Assembly: GCA_003696565.1 (NCBI GenBank)
Contig: RFHA01000332.1
Coordinates: 1-44,562, forward strand
From: Chloroflexota bacterium
Lineage (GTDB): Bacteria > Chloroflexota > Anaerolineae > Aggregatilineales > Phototrophicaceae
Length of the DNA stretch: 44,562 nt
Direction of reading: 5' to 3'
Under the pieces are notes generated by a model. The model ran no database searches, had not been told where the DNA came from, and was given only the letters and a program-made list of their open reading frames with translations. Of the stretch, positions 24,936 through 34,660 are shown piece by piece (positions within the stretch are counted from its first letter, which is position 1; each line of letters begins with the position of its first letter). Made by a program: the position numbers and the translations under genes.

Positions 24936-25811
24936 ATGAAAAACAATTGGCAACTTACGATTTTACAATACTTTTGGATGACGATTGCTGTACTAATTAG
25001 CTCTGTTGCTGTAATCATTTTTCTTGCACCTTTTGATATTGCACCAAGTGGTGTTTCTGGTGCGGCGGTTATTTTACATCGCTTGATAGAGACACCAATT
25101 GGGTTGGTTACATTTTTATTGAACATCCCAATTCAAATTCTGGCTTACTTTTTGTTACCTGGGAGCTGGCGTGTAGTTGTGCGAACGCTTTATGTATTGG
25201 TTGTGTATTCGATTACACTAGATTGGTTGGCAATTTATATTCCTGATAAAGGAGTGAGTGATAATGTGTTGCTGAATGCGATTTTTGGCGGTGTGCTAGA
25301 AGGTGTGGCTGGTGGGATTATTTTCCGGGCTGGTGGCACATTTGGTGGCACATCAACACTTGCTTTGATTTTGCGACATAAATTTGGGATGCCAATGAGC
25401 ACAACGCTGCTTTATACAGACGCACTAGTGATGGCTGGTGCTGGTTTTACATTCGGATGGGAAGCAGCCATGTTCGCTGTTGTATCTTTGTTTATTAGTG
25501 GGGTAGCTAGTGACTATGTGTTGGAAGGACCTAGTGTGATCCGAACGGCTGTGATTATCACTAATCAACCAGAACTCGTTTCAACAACAATTTTACATCA
25601 TTTAGGGCGTGGGGTAACTGGTTGGGAGGCAATCGGGATGTATACCCATCAACCGCGCTGGGTATTATATGTCTCGATTTCTCGGTCGCAAGTGGGTGAA
25701 TTGCGGCGGTTAGTTATGAAAGCTGATCCCAAAGCGTTTATGGTTATTGGACAGGGACACACCGCTTATGGAGAAGGTTTTAAGCAGAGTGAGATATTAC
25801 CTGTTCCTTGA
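24936..25811 (+). CDS. YitT-family membrane protein (DUF161/DUF2179)
   Basis: About 291 aa with five to six membrane helices in the first 200 residues, including the glycine-rich GVLEGVAGGIIFRAGGTFGG segment region typical of the YitT family, and a C-terminal soluble DUF2179-like domain (about 205-285: TAVIITNQ, HHLGRGVTGWEAIGMY, GHTAYGEGF). The transported substrate or role of this family is unknown. I use the ATG at 24936 because GGAGAG lies just upstream; in-frame TTG (24912) and ATG (24924) are alternatives. Its stop is one base from that of glgX, which converges on it. Confidence 0.88.
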   Translation: MKNNWQLTILQYFWMTIAVLISSVAVIIFLAPFDIAPSGVSGAAVILHRLIETPIGLVTFLLNIPIQILAYFLLPGSWRVVVRTLYVLVVYSITLDWLAIYIPDKGVSDNVLLNAIFGGVLEGVAGGIIFRAGGTFGGTSTLALILRHKFGMPMSTTLLYTDALVMAGAGFTFGWEAAMFAVVSLFISGVASDYVLEGPSVIRTAVIITNQPELVSTTILHHLGRGVTGWEAIGMYTHQPRWVLYVSISRSQVGELRRLVMKADPKAFMVIGQGHTAYGEGFKQSEILPVP

Positions 25812-25812
25812 A

Positions 25813-27912
25813 TCAACGTCCAACCAGAACAACTACTGAACGGGCACCAATATTGATAAATTGCTGATTATCTAAAACAGGTTCTTGCCCTGGTGGGTGG
25901 ATATGCTGCCAGGCATTGGCACTTGTATTAACAAAAACATGCCAAAGCATCTCTGAAGGCAGGGCAGGAATCTCAAATATATGATCTTCCCAATGCATAT
26001 TCATAGCAAAGTAAATCATATCATCATCGACATGGCTGCCATCTAATAAAAATGCCAGGGTTAATACATAGTCTCCCCAATCAGCAAACCATGCACGAGT
26101 GCCATGCCAAGAAATATCTGGATAACCACTCTCCCCACGATCTTGATGATAAAAATGCTCATGGCTACGCAGAACTTTATGTTTATGACGGAAGTGGATA
26201 CATTGTTTAAAGAATTCAAAAATATCAGCGTTTTTATTGAGATTATTCCAATTTAACCAATTTAAGTCATTATCATGACAAAAGGTGTTGTTATTACCAT
26301 ATTTTGTGTGTCCCATCTCATCGCCCATTAAGATCATAGGGATACCTCGACTCATCATCAACGTCGTAATCGCATTTTTAATAAGTCGGCGGCGTAGCAT
26401 ATTGATATTTGGGTCTTTTGTTTCACCTTCGTAACCACAATTCCAGCTATAGTTGTCGTTTGCCCCATCACGATTGCCTTCACCATTAGCATAATTGTGT
26501 TTTTCATTGTAGGTGTATAGATCATATAAGGTAAACCCATCATGGCAGGTGATAAAATTAATAGATGCTGTTGCGCCACGATCTCCGTACAGGTCTGGTG
26601 AACCTTGTAGTCGTTCTGCCATTTCCCATACTAACCCAGTATCGCCTTTTAAGAAACGCCGTGTGACATCCCGATATTTCCCGTTCCATTCTGCCCAGCG
26701 TCCATAAGCGGGGAAACTACCTACTTGATATAATCCACCAGCATCCCAAGCTTCTGCAATCAGTTTACAATTTGCTAAGATTGGATCATGAGCTAATGCT
26801 TCTAATAACGGTGGATTAGAGAGCGGATAACCGTTTTGGTCACGCCCCAAAATCGATGCTAAATCGAAACGAAACCCATCAATGTGGTAGTCTGCTACCC
26901 AATAACGTAAGCAGTCAACTACCATGCTCCGCACCACTGGATTGTTACAGTTCATGGTGTTGCCTGTACCACTGAAGTTCAGATAACGTCCGTCTGGTGT
27001 GAGCATATAGTAGGTTTTGTTGTCGATACCGCGAAATGAGATCGTTGGTCCCATTTCGTTACCTTCACCAGTATGGTTAAAGACCACATCTAAGATGACT
27101 TCTATGCCATTACGATGAAGTTCTTTGATGAGGGTTTTTAGCTCATCCCCTTCCATACCTAATCCACCGGTGGCGGCGTATCCGGCTTTGGGGGCAAAAA
27201 AACCAATTGTGCTATATCCCCAATAGTTAAGTAAACGTTCGCCGGTAATGGGGTTGATACCACTATATTCAAACTCATCAAATTCAAAAATTGGCATCAA
27301 TTCAATGCAATTAACCCCTAACTCTTTGAGATAGGGGATTTTCTCGCGAATGGCGGCAAATGTCCCTGGATATTTTACGTTAGACGTATGATGCTTGGTA
27401 AAACCTCGAACATGCATTTCATAAATAACCAGGTCTTGCACCGGGATGTTAGGTGGCGTGTCACCTTCCCAGTCGTAGTCATCTGGGACAATTTGTGCAC
27501 GATGCTGATAAAGGTTATCTGGATCGGGTGCTTCTCCCCAGATTGCTCGTCCGCTAATTGAGCGTGCATAAGGGTCTAGTAAAATTTTGCTTGCATCAAA
27601 GCGATGCCCTGCATGCGGGATATATGGTCCATCAAGCCGAAACCCATATTCAATACGCTCAATATTTAAGCCGAACACCATCATTGTAAAAACATTCCCA
27701 ACCCGAAATTCTGGCGGAAAAGGGATTTCTTCAAAGGGATTTAGATGCCCTTTTTCGTATAAGACGAGTGTACAACTTGTTGCATGGCGAGAAAAAATTG
27801 AAAAATTCACACCATTACCCATCACAGTCGCGCCAAAAGGTAATGGGCGACCAACACGCATTTTAAGATTATTATGCTGATGGGTTGGTTGCGAATCAAT
27901 GCGAGTATGCAT
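25813..27912 (-). CDS. glgX: Glycogen debranching enzyme (GlgX/isoamylase type)
   Basis: Hydrolyses alpha-1,6 branches in glycogen or limit dextrins. An N-terminal CBM48-like domain (about 20-130) precedes a GH13 catalytic barrel. All four GH13 regions are visible: DVVFNHTGEG (275-284), GFRFD with nucleophile Asp350, AEAWD with acid/base Glu387, and CHDG with Asp458. The C-terminal beta domain ends near residue 699. Length is normal for GlgX. AAGGA precedes the ATG, which follows the STAS gene stop by nine bases, so the two form an operon. Confidence 0.95.
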   Translation of the reverse strand: MHTRIDSQPTHQHNNLKMRVGRPLPFGATVMGNGVNFSIFSRHATSCTLVLYEKGHLNPFEEIPFPPEFRVGNVFTMMVFGLNIERIEYGFRLDGPYIPHAGHRFDASKILLDPYARSISGRAIWGEAPDPDNLYQHRAQIVPDDYDWEGDTPPNIPVQDLVIYEMHVRGFTKHHTSNVKYPGTFAAIREKIPYLKELGVNCIELMPIFEFDEFEYSGINPITGERLLNYWGYSTIGFFAPKAGYAATGGLGMEGDELKTLIKELHRNGIEVILDVVFNHTGEGNEMGPTISFRGIDNKTYYMLTPDGRYLNFSGTGNTMNCNNPVVRSMVVDCLRYWVADYHIDGFRFDLASILGRDQNGYPLSNPPLLEALAHDPILANCKLIAEAWDAGGLYQVGSFPAYGRWAEWNGKYRDVTRRFLKGDTGLVWEMAERLQGSPDLYGDRGATASINFITCHDGFTLYDLYTYNEKHNYANGEGNRDGANDNYSWNCGYEGETKDPNINMLRRRLIKNAITTLMMSRGIPMILMGDEMGHTKYGNNNTFCHDNDLNWLNWNNLNKNADIFEFFKQCIHFRHKHKVLRSHEHFYHQDRGESGYPDISWHGTRAWFADWGDYVLTLAFLLDGSHVDDDMIYFAMNMHWEDHIFEIPALPSEMLWHVFVNTSANAWQHIHPPGQEPVLDNQQFINIGARSVVVLVGR

Positions 27913-27921
27913 TAGATGTCC

Positions 27922-28308
27922 TTAAGATGCCATAAGCTGTTTTAAGCCATCTTCACGATTATCTACTGTATGGAAAAAATCCAGAAAACCGGTGATAGCC
28001 ATGACATCACGGACTTCATCGTTTAATCCACAGACGACGATTTTGCCAACTTTATTTTGAATTTCTCGATACAGAACTAATAAAATACGCAACCCCGCAC
28101 TAGACATATATGATACCTGACTCATGTCTAGTAGAATGCGGCTATCCTGTTTAACTAAAGATAGGATATGGTCTTGTGCTTGTGGGGCAGTGATGGAGTC
28201 CAGTTCACCGAACAATTCAATAACAGTAACTTTTCCATTTTCTTCTGAATGAATATCCATAATATCAACAAATAACGTAGCTGATTTTAATAACTGATTG
28301 TATATCAT
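27922..28308 (-). CDS. STAS-domain protein, anti-sigma factor antagonist type
   Basis: 128 aa; resembles SpoIIAA/RsbV. The domain spans about residues 20-122, with the phosphorylatable serine in the loop SYMSSAGLRIL (Ser at about 69-70). In partner-switching systems the unphosphorylated form binds and removes an anti-sigma factor. The first ATG (28308) has GTGAG upstream and fits the promoter; an internal ATG 16 codons later (28260) has no ribosome site. No anti-sigma kinase is next to it. It heads an operon with glgX. Confidence 0.88.
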   Translation of the reverse strand: MIYNQLLKSATLFVDIMDIHSEENGKVTVIELFGELDSITAPQAQDHILSLVKQDSRILLDMSQVSYMSSAGLRILLVLYREIQNKVGKIVVCGLNDEVRDVMAITGFLDFFHTVDNREDGLKQLMAS

Positions 28309-28342
28309 TGTTTCTCACTGTTGCAAATTAAATTTTGCTTTG

Positions 28343-28372
28343 ATTATATCGTTACGTTAAGCGGTTTACCAA
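28343..28372 (-). promoter_or_regulatory. Candidate promoter for the STAS-glgX operon
   Basis: Minus-strand TTGGTA (28367-28372), 18-base spacer and perfect TATAAT (28343-28348), about 35 bases before the STAS start. Confidence 0.6.
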
Positions 28373-28381
28373 TTTATGTCA

Positions 28382-29956
28382 TCATCGTGAAGTGTTTTTT
28401 TGAGTATTTTTCATAAATTTCAAACCAAATACTAATGGACTTACAATAACTCGGATGATTTTAATGATCCAACTCAGAAAAATGACGCTTTTTTCAGGAG
28501 GAGAGGGATGGTGAATTGTTATAGGTTGTTGATTGTTTTGTGCCAAAATAGCATTTGCTGCGCCAATCCCTGTAGTGGCAGCGCGCTCCATCCAAAATGT
28601 CGGCGTATCAAACCCAATCCAATCGCCACAAGCATATAAATTCTGCCAGGGAGTATGAACCCAGAGGCTACGGTGATCTGGTACACGAAACGCTGTTTGA
28701 GTTCGTAAGTTGCGCCGAACTGTCCCATACACAAAATGCCCACGAAGCTCAGGAAACGCAAGATAGACATCATTAGTTGCTAAAACCAGCAAGTGACTGT
28801 CTGGTTTAGACATTAGATCATGTGTGCCGTAAATATGTACTTCAATAACGCTACCACCCGTTTCTTGGTGCCAAACACGGTATTCATCATATAAGCGATG
28901 TAACCAGAAAAAATTATCTGCCACAAAATCTCCGGTAAACATCCCGCCTGGGGTACCAGCTCTTGGAGAGGTATCAAACCAGATTCGGACGACAGCATTA
29001 GAGAGCGCGTTAGGGAAAATTAAATTTTGGGCTTCTGGTGCGGTATCCGGGCTTGCTATGAGTAGTCGTTGAGCGGCAGGCGCATCAACTGCCAAAACGA
29101 TATATTTTGTGTTTAGGCTGCGCAGACCACCGCGTTTTGCATCTTCTACGATAATACGCCAGCCATCAGATTGTTGTTCTAATTTGATTGCGGTTGTGCC
29201 ATAAAAGATACCCCCCTGGCGCGATTCAATATAATCAAGTAATGGTTTAACAAAGCTTTTGGCGGGTGGGGCAGGGAAGTATTGCATATTCCAAGCATCT
29301 CGCCGGAGTACCGTATAAAAACGTAAGGCTGCGATCAAACTGCTTAATGAAATGGTCTCTTCTGGGGCGGCTAGTAAGTTAACACCAACGCCTACAAATG
29401 TCGCTTTGAGATTTGGAGTCCATAACCGGAAATAATCATGAAGCATTAAACCATCTAATGCACGTTGTTCTTTTATTGGATCAAATCCAACTGTCCAGCT
29501 AATGCTAAACAAAAACCCAGGTAAAGATAGAAAATCCCAGGGAGAAATTGTCCGCCAAAAACGTGGACTGAACAACAATTGCAAATAATGGAATGGGGCT
29601 GGGATAATACTGTTCCTAACGGCGTTTCCTGCTTCTACTGTGCGGACTTCGCGCCCCCAGCGATTGATCCATTCCTCACCTGGGGAGGTAATGAGTTGTG
29701 TATCAGTAAAGCGTTTAAGTGTAGCACGCAAGTTATGATACCCGCCCCAAAAGGCGTGCATACCTTGATCTGGGCTAAAAGACCATTCTTTTCCGTTGTA
29801 TACAAATGTTTCTGGATGCCCGCCACAAATGCGCCCACCTGCCCATTGACTATCTGCTTCTAGGATAACTGGCTCATATCCCTGCTCAGCAAGATAGGCG
29901 GCGGCGGTTAAACCTGCAATACCACCGCCAATAACAACGACTTTAAACTGATCCAT
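28382..29956 (-). CDS. FAD-dependent oxidoreductase, amine oxidase/phytoene desaturase-like
   Basis: 524 aa. The N-terminus holds the dinucleotide-binding GGGIAG loop (about 10-15) and the EADSQWAGGR segment expected in the amine oxidase/desaturase superfamily. The C-terminal flavin motif is LYACGDWIGFDTPTFWMERA, similar to carotene desaturase and hydroxysqualene dehydroxylase-like enzymes. A hydrophobic C-terminal tail could touch the membrane. No other carotenoid or hopanoid gene is nearby, so the substrate is open. The ATG lies inside the last codons of the kinase-STAND-WD40 gene (14-base overlap), which implies translational coupling. A GTG one codon earlier is an alternative. Confidence 0.85.
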   Translation of the reverse strand: MDQFKVVVIGGGIAGLTAAAYLAEQGYEPVILEADSQWAGGRICGGHPETFVYNGKEWSFSPDQGMHAFWGGYHNLRATLKRFTDTQLITSPGEEWINRWGREVRTVEAGNAVRNSIIPAPFHYLQLLFSPRFWRTISPWDFLSLPGFLFSISWTVGFDPIKEQRALDGLMLHDYFRLWTPNLKATFVGVGVNLLAAPEETISLSSLIAALRFYTVLRRDAWNMQYFPAPPAKSFVKPLLDYIESRQGGIFYGTTAIKLEQQSDGWRIIVEDAKRGGLRSLNTKYIVLAVDAPAAQRLLIASPDTAPEAQNLIFPNALSNAVVRIWFDTSPRAGTPGGMFTGDFVADNFFWLHRLYDEYRVWHQETGGSVIEVHIYGTHDLMSKPDSHLLVLATNDVYLAFPELRGHFVYGTVRRNLRTQTAFRVPDHRSLWVHTPWQNLYACGDWIGFDTPTFWMERAATTGIGAANAILAQNNQQPITIHHPSPPEKSVIFLSWIIKIIRVIVSPLVFGLKFMKNTQKNTSR

Positions 29957-32900
29957 CACACAACGGCTCTACACGATACTGCTCGCGTTCTGCACAAGTT
30001 AACTCTCTAATGTAACGGTTTTGTCTAGCCCATTCTAAAATTTCTGTGGGGGAAGATGGGACAAGCCAAAGTCGAATAGTACGGTCTTGTGCGCTGGAAA
30101 TAGCATAGCGTTCATCTGGCATGAAGCGTACTTGAGAAAGCCAATCAGTATGATCATCAAAGCGGAAAATCTCTTGCCCAGTGTTGACATCCCATAAACG
30201 CATCGTCGTATCTGCTGAGCCGGTTAAAATCAATGTCCCAGTTTGGTTGAAGGCAACAGTTTGGATGCGATCATTATGCCCAATAAATTGACGTATCTCT
30301 TGTCCAGATTCGATATCCCACAAGCGAGCTGTTGAATCCCACGCTCCTGTAAGGATATATTTTCCATCTGGGCTAAACGCAACATCGTTAACAAAGCGGG
30401 TGTGCCCTTCAAATGTTTGTAGGCGTTCACCAGATTCGATATCCCACAAAGCAGCTGTGTTATCCCAGGATGATGTCGCTAATTGTCTGCCATCTGGGCT
30501 GAACGCTAGCCCGGTTACTTGAGCATTATGATCACCGAATGTGATAATTTCTTCGCCAGTGACGACATCCCAAACGCGCACAGTCCCATCACCTAAGCCG
30601 GCAACAATCTTTGAGCCATCCGGGCTGAATATAACATTATAAACAGCCTCCCCACCATCAGCTAAGCGGTTGACTTCCTCAATTTCTAAGTTGCCTGGCT
30701 CAATTTCTGTTATGTGCCATAAAATAACACGCCCATCCCAAGACGCTGAAACAAGCATTGTGCCATCCGGGCTGAAATTCACGCCTTCAACTGTGGATTC
30801 GTGCCCTTCTAATACTGCTAATTCGGTATTAGTTTCTAAATCCCACAGGCGTACAGTTGTATCTACAGCTAGGCTTGGGTCTAACGGTCCTGAACCGGAT
30901 GCTGCATAACGCCCGTTAGGATGAACTGCCATACTCCAGACCCAATCTTGATGTCCTGTGAGGGTGGTTAATAACCCTCTACTACGGAGATCAATTAACC
31001 ATGCAGCGGGTGCGGTAGATTGCTCTGCTTCTAGCGTAATTTCATTACCTCCTAAATTGCCGGATGCCACAATAGCGTATTCTCCATCTGCACTGATTGC
31101 AACATCCAATAGTAGGTCATCAAAAACGTTAAAGCGTTGAACCTCAATACCTGTGTTAATTTCCCAGACACGTAAAGAACGATCCCAAGAAGCGGAGACA
31201 ATGTATTGGCTATCTGGTGTAAATGTGATGCCAGGAATCAGGTTGGAATGCCCGTAAAGTGTGCGGATTTCCTCACCAGATTGCCGATCCCAGATGCGGA
31301 TAAACCCGCCACGATTGCGATCCCATGATCCAGAGGCAACATAACGTCCATCAGGACTGATATCTACCGTACGTACCCACCCTGAATTGAGGTTCCATTG
31401 ATGGATCACTTCGCCAGTATCTAAATCCCACAAACGTACAGAACGATCCCGTGGGTTATTTGGAACATTGTTACCAATCAAGCCATCACCGTGTGCTGTT
31501 GCAGCGAACTGTCCGTCTGCAGAGATGGCTAAACGGAAGATGAACCCGGTAGTTTCTTCATAGGCTTGGATTTGCTCACCTGTTGCGACCCGCCAACGAC
31601 GCAAGGTGCGATCTAACCCACCAGAAAGTATCTCTTCCCCATTTGGTAGAAAAGCCACAGTTGTAACATCATCTGTATGCCCTACAAATGACCGAATCAA
31701 TTCCCCAGACTCGACATCATATAAGTGCAGCATGTTGTCTGTACCACTGACAACAACCTGTTTCCCATCCGGGCTGAAGGCAACATCTGTGAGCAATGAC
31801 CCTTCAACCATAACTGTCAGCCGATTTTCACCTGTTATATTATCCCACAAGCGTAAGGTGCCATCTGCCGAAACACTTGCGCTGATGTTTTCAGTAGGGC
31901 TGCTAGCTACAGCAAGAACAGTGGCAGTATGTGCGTCAAAACGATAACGCACACCTGGACTATAAACAGAATTCGCTAATATCCGGGTGACTTCAATAGG
32001 GGTAGGTGTATATACTTCTTGAGCAGCAACCGACAACGCAATCGCCAGGGTGGGGTCATGTTGGATTAAAGCATTCCGGGCGTTTGCGCCAAGTGCTAAC
32101 GCTTTTGCTTCTTGGCTAGCGTTCCGTGCCAGTTCGGCTTGATGTTCTGCCTCTTGGTTAGCTATTTTAAGCTGATTTGCATTGCGTTCAGCATCAGCCC
32201 GAGCATTGAGTGCGAAAACTGCCAACACAGCGGAAATTACTGCCGCAATGGTCATAACAGCAACAAGCATTCTAAGACGATTGCGAGAGCGTATTTCAAG
32301 TTCTTGCTCACGTTGTTGTCGTACTAGCTCCTCGGCTTCTCGTTTTTTACGCTCTTCAATACTTGCATTTAAATAGGCAAGTTCTCGTTCATTTAGTTCG
32401 AGATTGGTTGTCTCATACCAGTTTTCAAATTGTTGTAAACGTAGACCACGTGCAAGGTAACTGGGGTCTTTGCCCGCATTATGCCACTCTTCGGCAGCGG
32501 CTGTAATACGCCGTTGCATTCGTAAATCTTCACGGCTGCTGTCCAACCATTCACGAAGCTTTTTCCACTCTCGGATCAGTGCTTCATGCGCTACTTCAAC
32601 TGTTGCGGTACGTGTGACCGGATCATGGTCAAATGTCAATAAACGATACCGTCCGAAAGCGTCAATAATCATTGACATGGTATCGGGATCATTGCCGATA
32701 GATAAGAGTTCTGATTGCAAAACACGCCGACGAGTATCTTCTGCCCCTTCACCTAATGTCACCAGACGCACGAACATTTGCCTGGCAGCTTCTTGGGCAT
32801 CATCATCTAAACCAGCAAGCAATTCATCAGCACGGCGGGCTAATGCCCCCATTGTACCGCCAATTTGATTATATGTTTCGATGGAGATTGATAGACCATC

Positions 32901-34574
32901 CCGCCGCTCAAACAATTCGGTTAGTGCATACTGTAGGAGAGGCAACGCGCCGGGTTGTTCATTGACATCGGCAACGATTGCGGTGACTAAGCTCTCTTCT
33001 AGATGTAAACCAACGCGACGCGCAGGTCCTGTGATGGCGCGTTCTAACTCCTCTGCTGAAAGGGGTAAGACTACTTCTGTGCGCGCTTTCATCAACTGAC
33101 CAAAGCGGTTGTAATTCAATGGGCGATCATAAAAATCGGCTCGTAAGGTAATGATAACCCGAACACGGCTACGGGGATCCATGACAGCTTCAACTAAGCT
33201 ATCCATGAAATGTGTGCGGACTTCTTCTTCATCCACTAGGGTAAATAATTCTTCAAATTGATCAATTAGAATGAGTAACTCAGTCTCATCATCTGGCAGT
33301 ACACGCTTAATAGCACGGACTAATCCGCGCGAATCTTCTTTTAGTTGTGAGAGTAAACTCTCTGGTGGATTAACCGCAATACGCAGTAAGGCAGCCTCTA
33401 ATTCTTCCATTGGGTCAATGCCTGGTAGCATTTCAACGACAAACCAGTTTTCTGATCCTGGCATCATGCCGCTTCTGAGTTCAGGGATAACCCCTGCTTT
33501 AACCACGCTAGATTTCCCACTACCGCTTGGTCCGACAACTGCTAGAAAGCGATTATTATCTACAGGTTCTTGCATCCGCCGGATAATACTCATGACTAGC
33601 ACTTCGCGCCCAAAGAAATCTGCTGCATCGGCTTGCTGGAAGGCACGTAACCCTTTATAAGGATTTTCTGGGTCTGGAATAACAATACTGCCAGATGACC
33701 CAGTGAATACGGCTGTGCCGGCTGGTAGTTCATCATCAGATGATAACAGTGGTTTGATCGCACGACGAAAATCACGCGCTAATTCAATTGTGTTTTCGTA
33801 ACGAAATTCAGGGTCTTTGGCTGTTGCCCTTTGTAAAACGGCATTAATCGCATCTGGCAATTCTGGATTAACCAGCACAATATCTGGTAATGGTTCACTG
33901 AGGTGACGATACATAAGCGTGACAGGTGAATCAGCTTGATAGGGTTTTTCACCTGTTAACATCTCATAGATAACAATGCCAAGTGCATAAATATCACTTT
34001 TTGCAGTGACATTTTCCCCTTTGATTTGTTCTGGAGAAAGATATGCTGGTGAACCAATAACGGCATTTTTTTGCGTGATGTTCTGTTGACTGCCTAACTC
34101 TTTGGCAATGCCAAAATCCGATAGATAAGCGTTGTTGTTCTCATCTAGTAGAATATTTTCCGGCTTTATATCACGATGAATAATTCCCTGGCGATGTGCA
34201 ACATGTAAAGCCTCGGCAATCTGATTAAGCACATGACTCACGGATTGAGGTGACCAAACCCCATCTTTTTCTAATGAATCTTGTACACTACCCCCCCGTA
34301 GCCAACGCATGACTAGATAAGCACCAGATGGCTCTCGCCAATAATCGTAGAGTGGTACAATATGAGGATGTTCTAAACGAGCAACAAGCTGTGCTTCTGT
34401 TTCAAAACGACGAATAAATTCCGGGCGGTTAGCATGTTCCGGTAGAATGATTTTAATGGCAACTTCCCGTCCAATAAATTGTTGATATGCACGGTAAACT
34501 GCCCCAAACCCGCCTTTACCAATTAACTCTTTCAACTCGTAAGTTTTTATAACCTGTCCGGTCAGATTGTCCAT
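29943..34574 (-). CDS. Ser/Thr protein kinase fused to STAND NTPase and 14 WD40 repeats
   Basis: 1543 aa. Residues 10-275 are a complete Hanks-type kinase: IGKGGFGAVY, ATP Lys41, catalytic HRDIKPEN (133-140), DFG (153-155) and SPE (180-182). A linker leads to a novel-STAND NTPase (about 302-690): NPYKGLRAF, Walker A GPSGSGKSS (348-356) and Walker B LILIDQFEE with Asp438. A charged helical region and one membrane helix (about 768-788) follow, then a coiled-coil-like stretch. Residues 875-1520 contain 14 WD40 repeats by my count, enough for two seven-bladed propellers. The kinase and NTPase would be cytosolic and the propellers outside. STAND proteins act as signal-triggered switches. ATG with AAGGAT upstream. 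Confidence 0.95.
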   Translation of the reverse strand: MDNLTGQVIKTYELKELIGKGGFGAVYRAYQQFIGREVAIKIILPEHANRPEFIRRFETEAQLVARLEHPHIVPLYDYWREPSGAYLVMRWLRGGSVQDSLEKDGVWSPQSVSHVLNQIAEALHVAHRQGIIHRDIKPENILLDENNNAYLSDFGIAKELGSQQNITQKNAVIGSPAYLSPEQIKGENVTAKSDIYALGIVIYEMLTGEKPYQADSPVTLMYRHLSEPLPDIVLVNPELPDAINAVLQRATAKDPEFRYENTIELARDFRRAIKPLLSSDDELPAGTAVFTGSSGSIVIPDPENPYKGLRAFQQADAADFFGREVLVMSIIRRMQEPVDNNRFLAVVGPSGSGKSSVVKAGVIPELRSGMMPGSENWFVVEMLPGIDPMEELEAALLRIAVNPPESLLSQLKEDSRGLVRAIKRVLPDDETELLILIDQFEELFTLVDEEEVRTHFMDSLVEAVMDPRSRVRVIITLRADFYDRPLNYNRFGQLMKARTEVVLPLSAEELERAITGPARRVGLHLEESLVTAIVADVNEQPGALPLLQYALTELFERRDGLSISIETYNQIGGTMGALARRADELLAGLDDDAQEAARQMFVRLVTLGEGAEDTRRRVLQSELLSIGNDPDTMSMIIDAFGRYRLLTFDHDPVTRTATVEVAHEALIREWKKLREWLDSSREDLRMQRRITAAAEEWHNAGKDPSYLARGLRLQQFENWYETTNLELNERELAYLNASIEERKKREAEELVRQQREQELEIRSRNRLRMLVAVMTIAAVISAVLAVFALNARADAERNANQLKIANQEAEHQAELARNASQEAKALALGANARNALIQHDPTLAIALSVAAQEVYTPTPIEVTRILANSVYSPGVRYRFDAHTATVLAVASSPTENISASVSADGTLRLWDNITGENRLTVMVEGSLLTDVAFSPDGKQVVVSGTDNMLHLYDVESGELIRSFVGHTDDVTTVAFLPNGEEILSGGLDRTLRRWRVATGEQIQAYEETTGFIFRLAISADGQFAATAHGDGLIGNNVPNNPRDRSVRLWDLDTGEVIHQWNLNSGWVRTVDISPDGRYVASGSWDRNRGGFIRIWDRQSGEEIRTLYGHSNLIPGITFTPDSQYIVSASWDRSLRVWEINTGIEVQRFNVFDDLLLDVAISADGEYAIVASGNLGGNEITLEAEQSTAPAAWLIDLRSRGLLTTLTGHQDWVWSMAVHPNGRYAASGSGPLDPSLAVDTTVRLWDLETNTELAVLEGHESTVEGVNFSPDGTMLVSASWDGRVILWHITEIEPGNLEIEEVNRLADGGEAVYNVIFSPDGSKIVAGLGDGTVRVWDVVTGEEIITFGDHNAQVTGLAFSPDGRQLATSSWDNTAALWDIESGERLQTFEGHTRFVNDVAFSPDGKYILTGAWDSTARLWDIESGQEIRQFIGHNDRIQTVAFNQTGTLILTGSADTTMRLWDVNTGQEIFRFDDHTDWLSQVRFMPDERYAISSAQDRTIRLWLVPSSPTEILEWARQNRYIRELTCAEREQYRVEPLCDGSV

Positions 34575-34660
34575 AGTAATCCTTATAGAAGAGGCATTTT
34601 CTTAAGAGATGCTGATTATAACACTAATAAGTCATGCGAACTTAAAAATTCGTAAAATTT

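Noticed and set aside
30000-31960. Repeated segments about 126 bases apart in the WD40 region
   Set aside because: They are the diverged WD40 repeats of one protein, not a DNA-level repeat array.
31606-33660. Plus-strand Ser/Arg-rich open frames opposite the kinase-STAND-WD40 gene
   Set aside because: Shadow frames of a well-supported 1543-aa gene; composition is that of antisense coding DNA.
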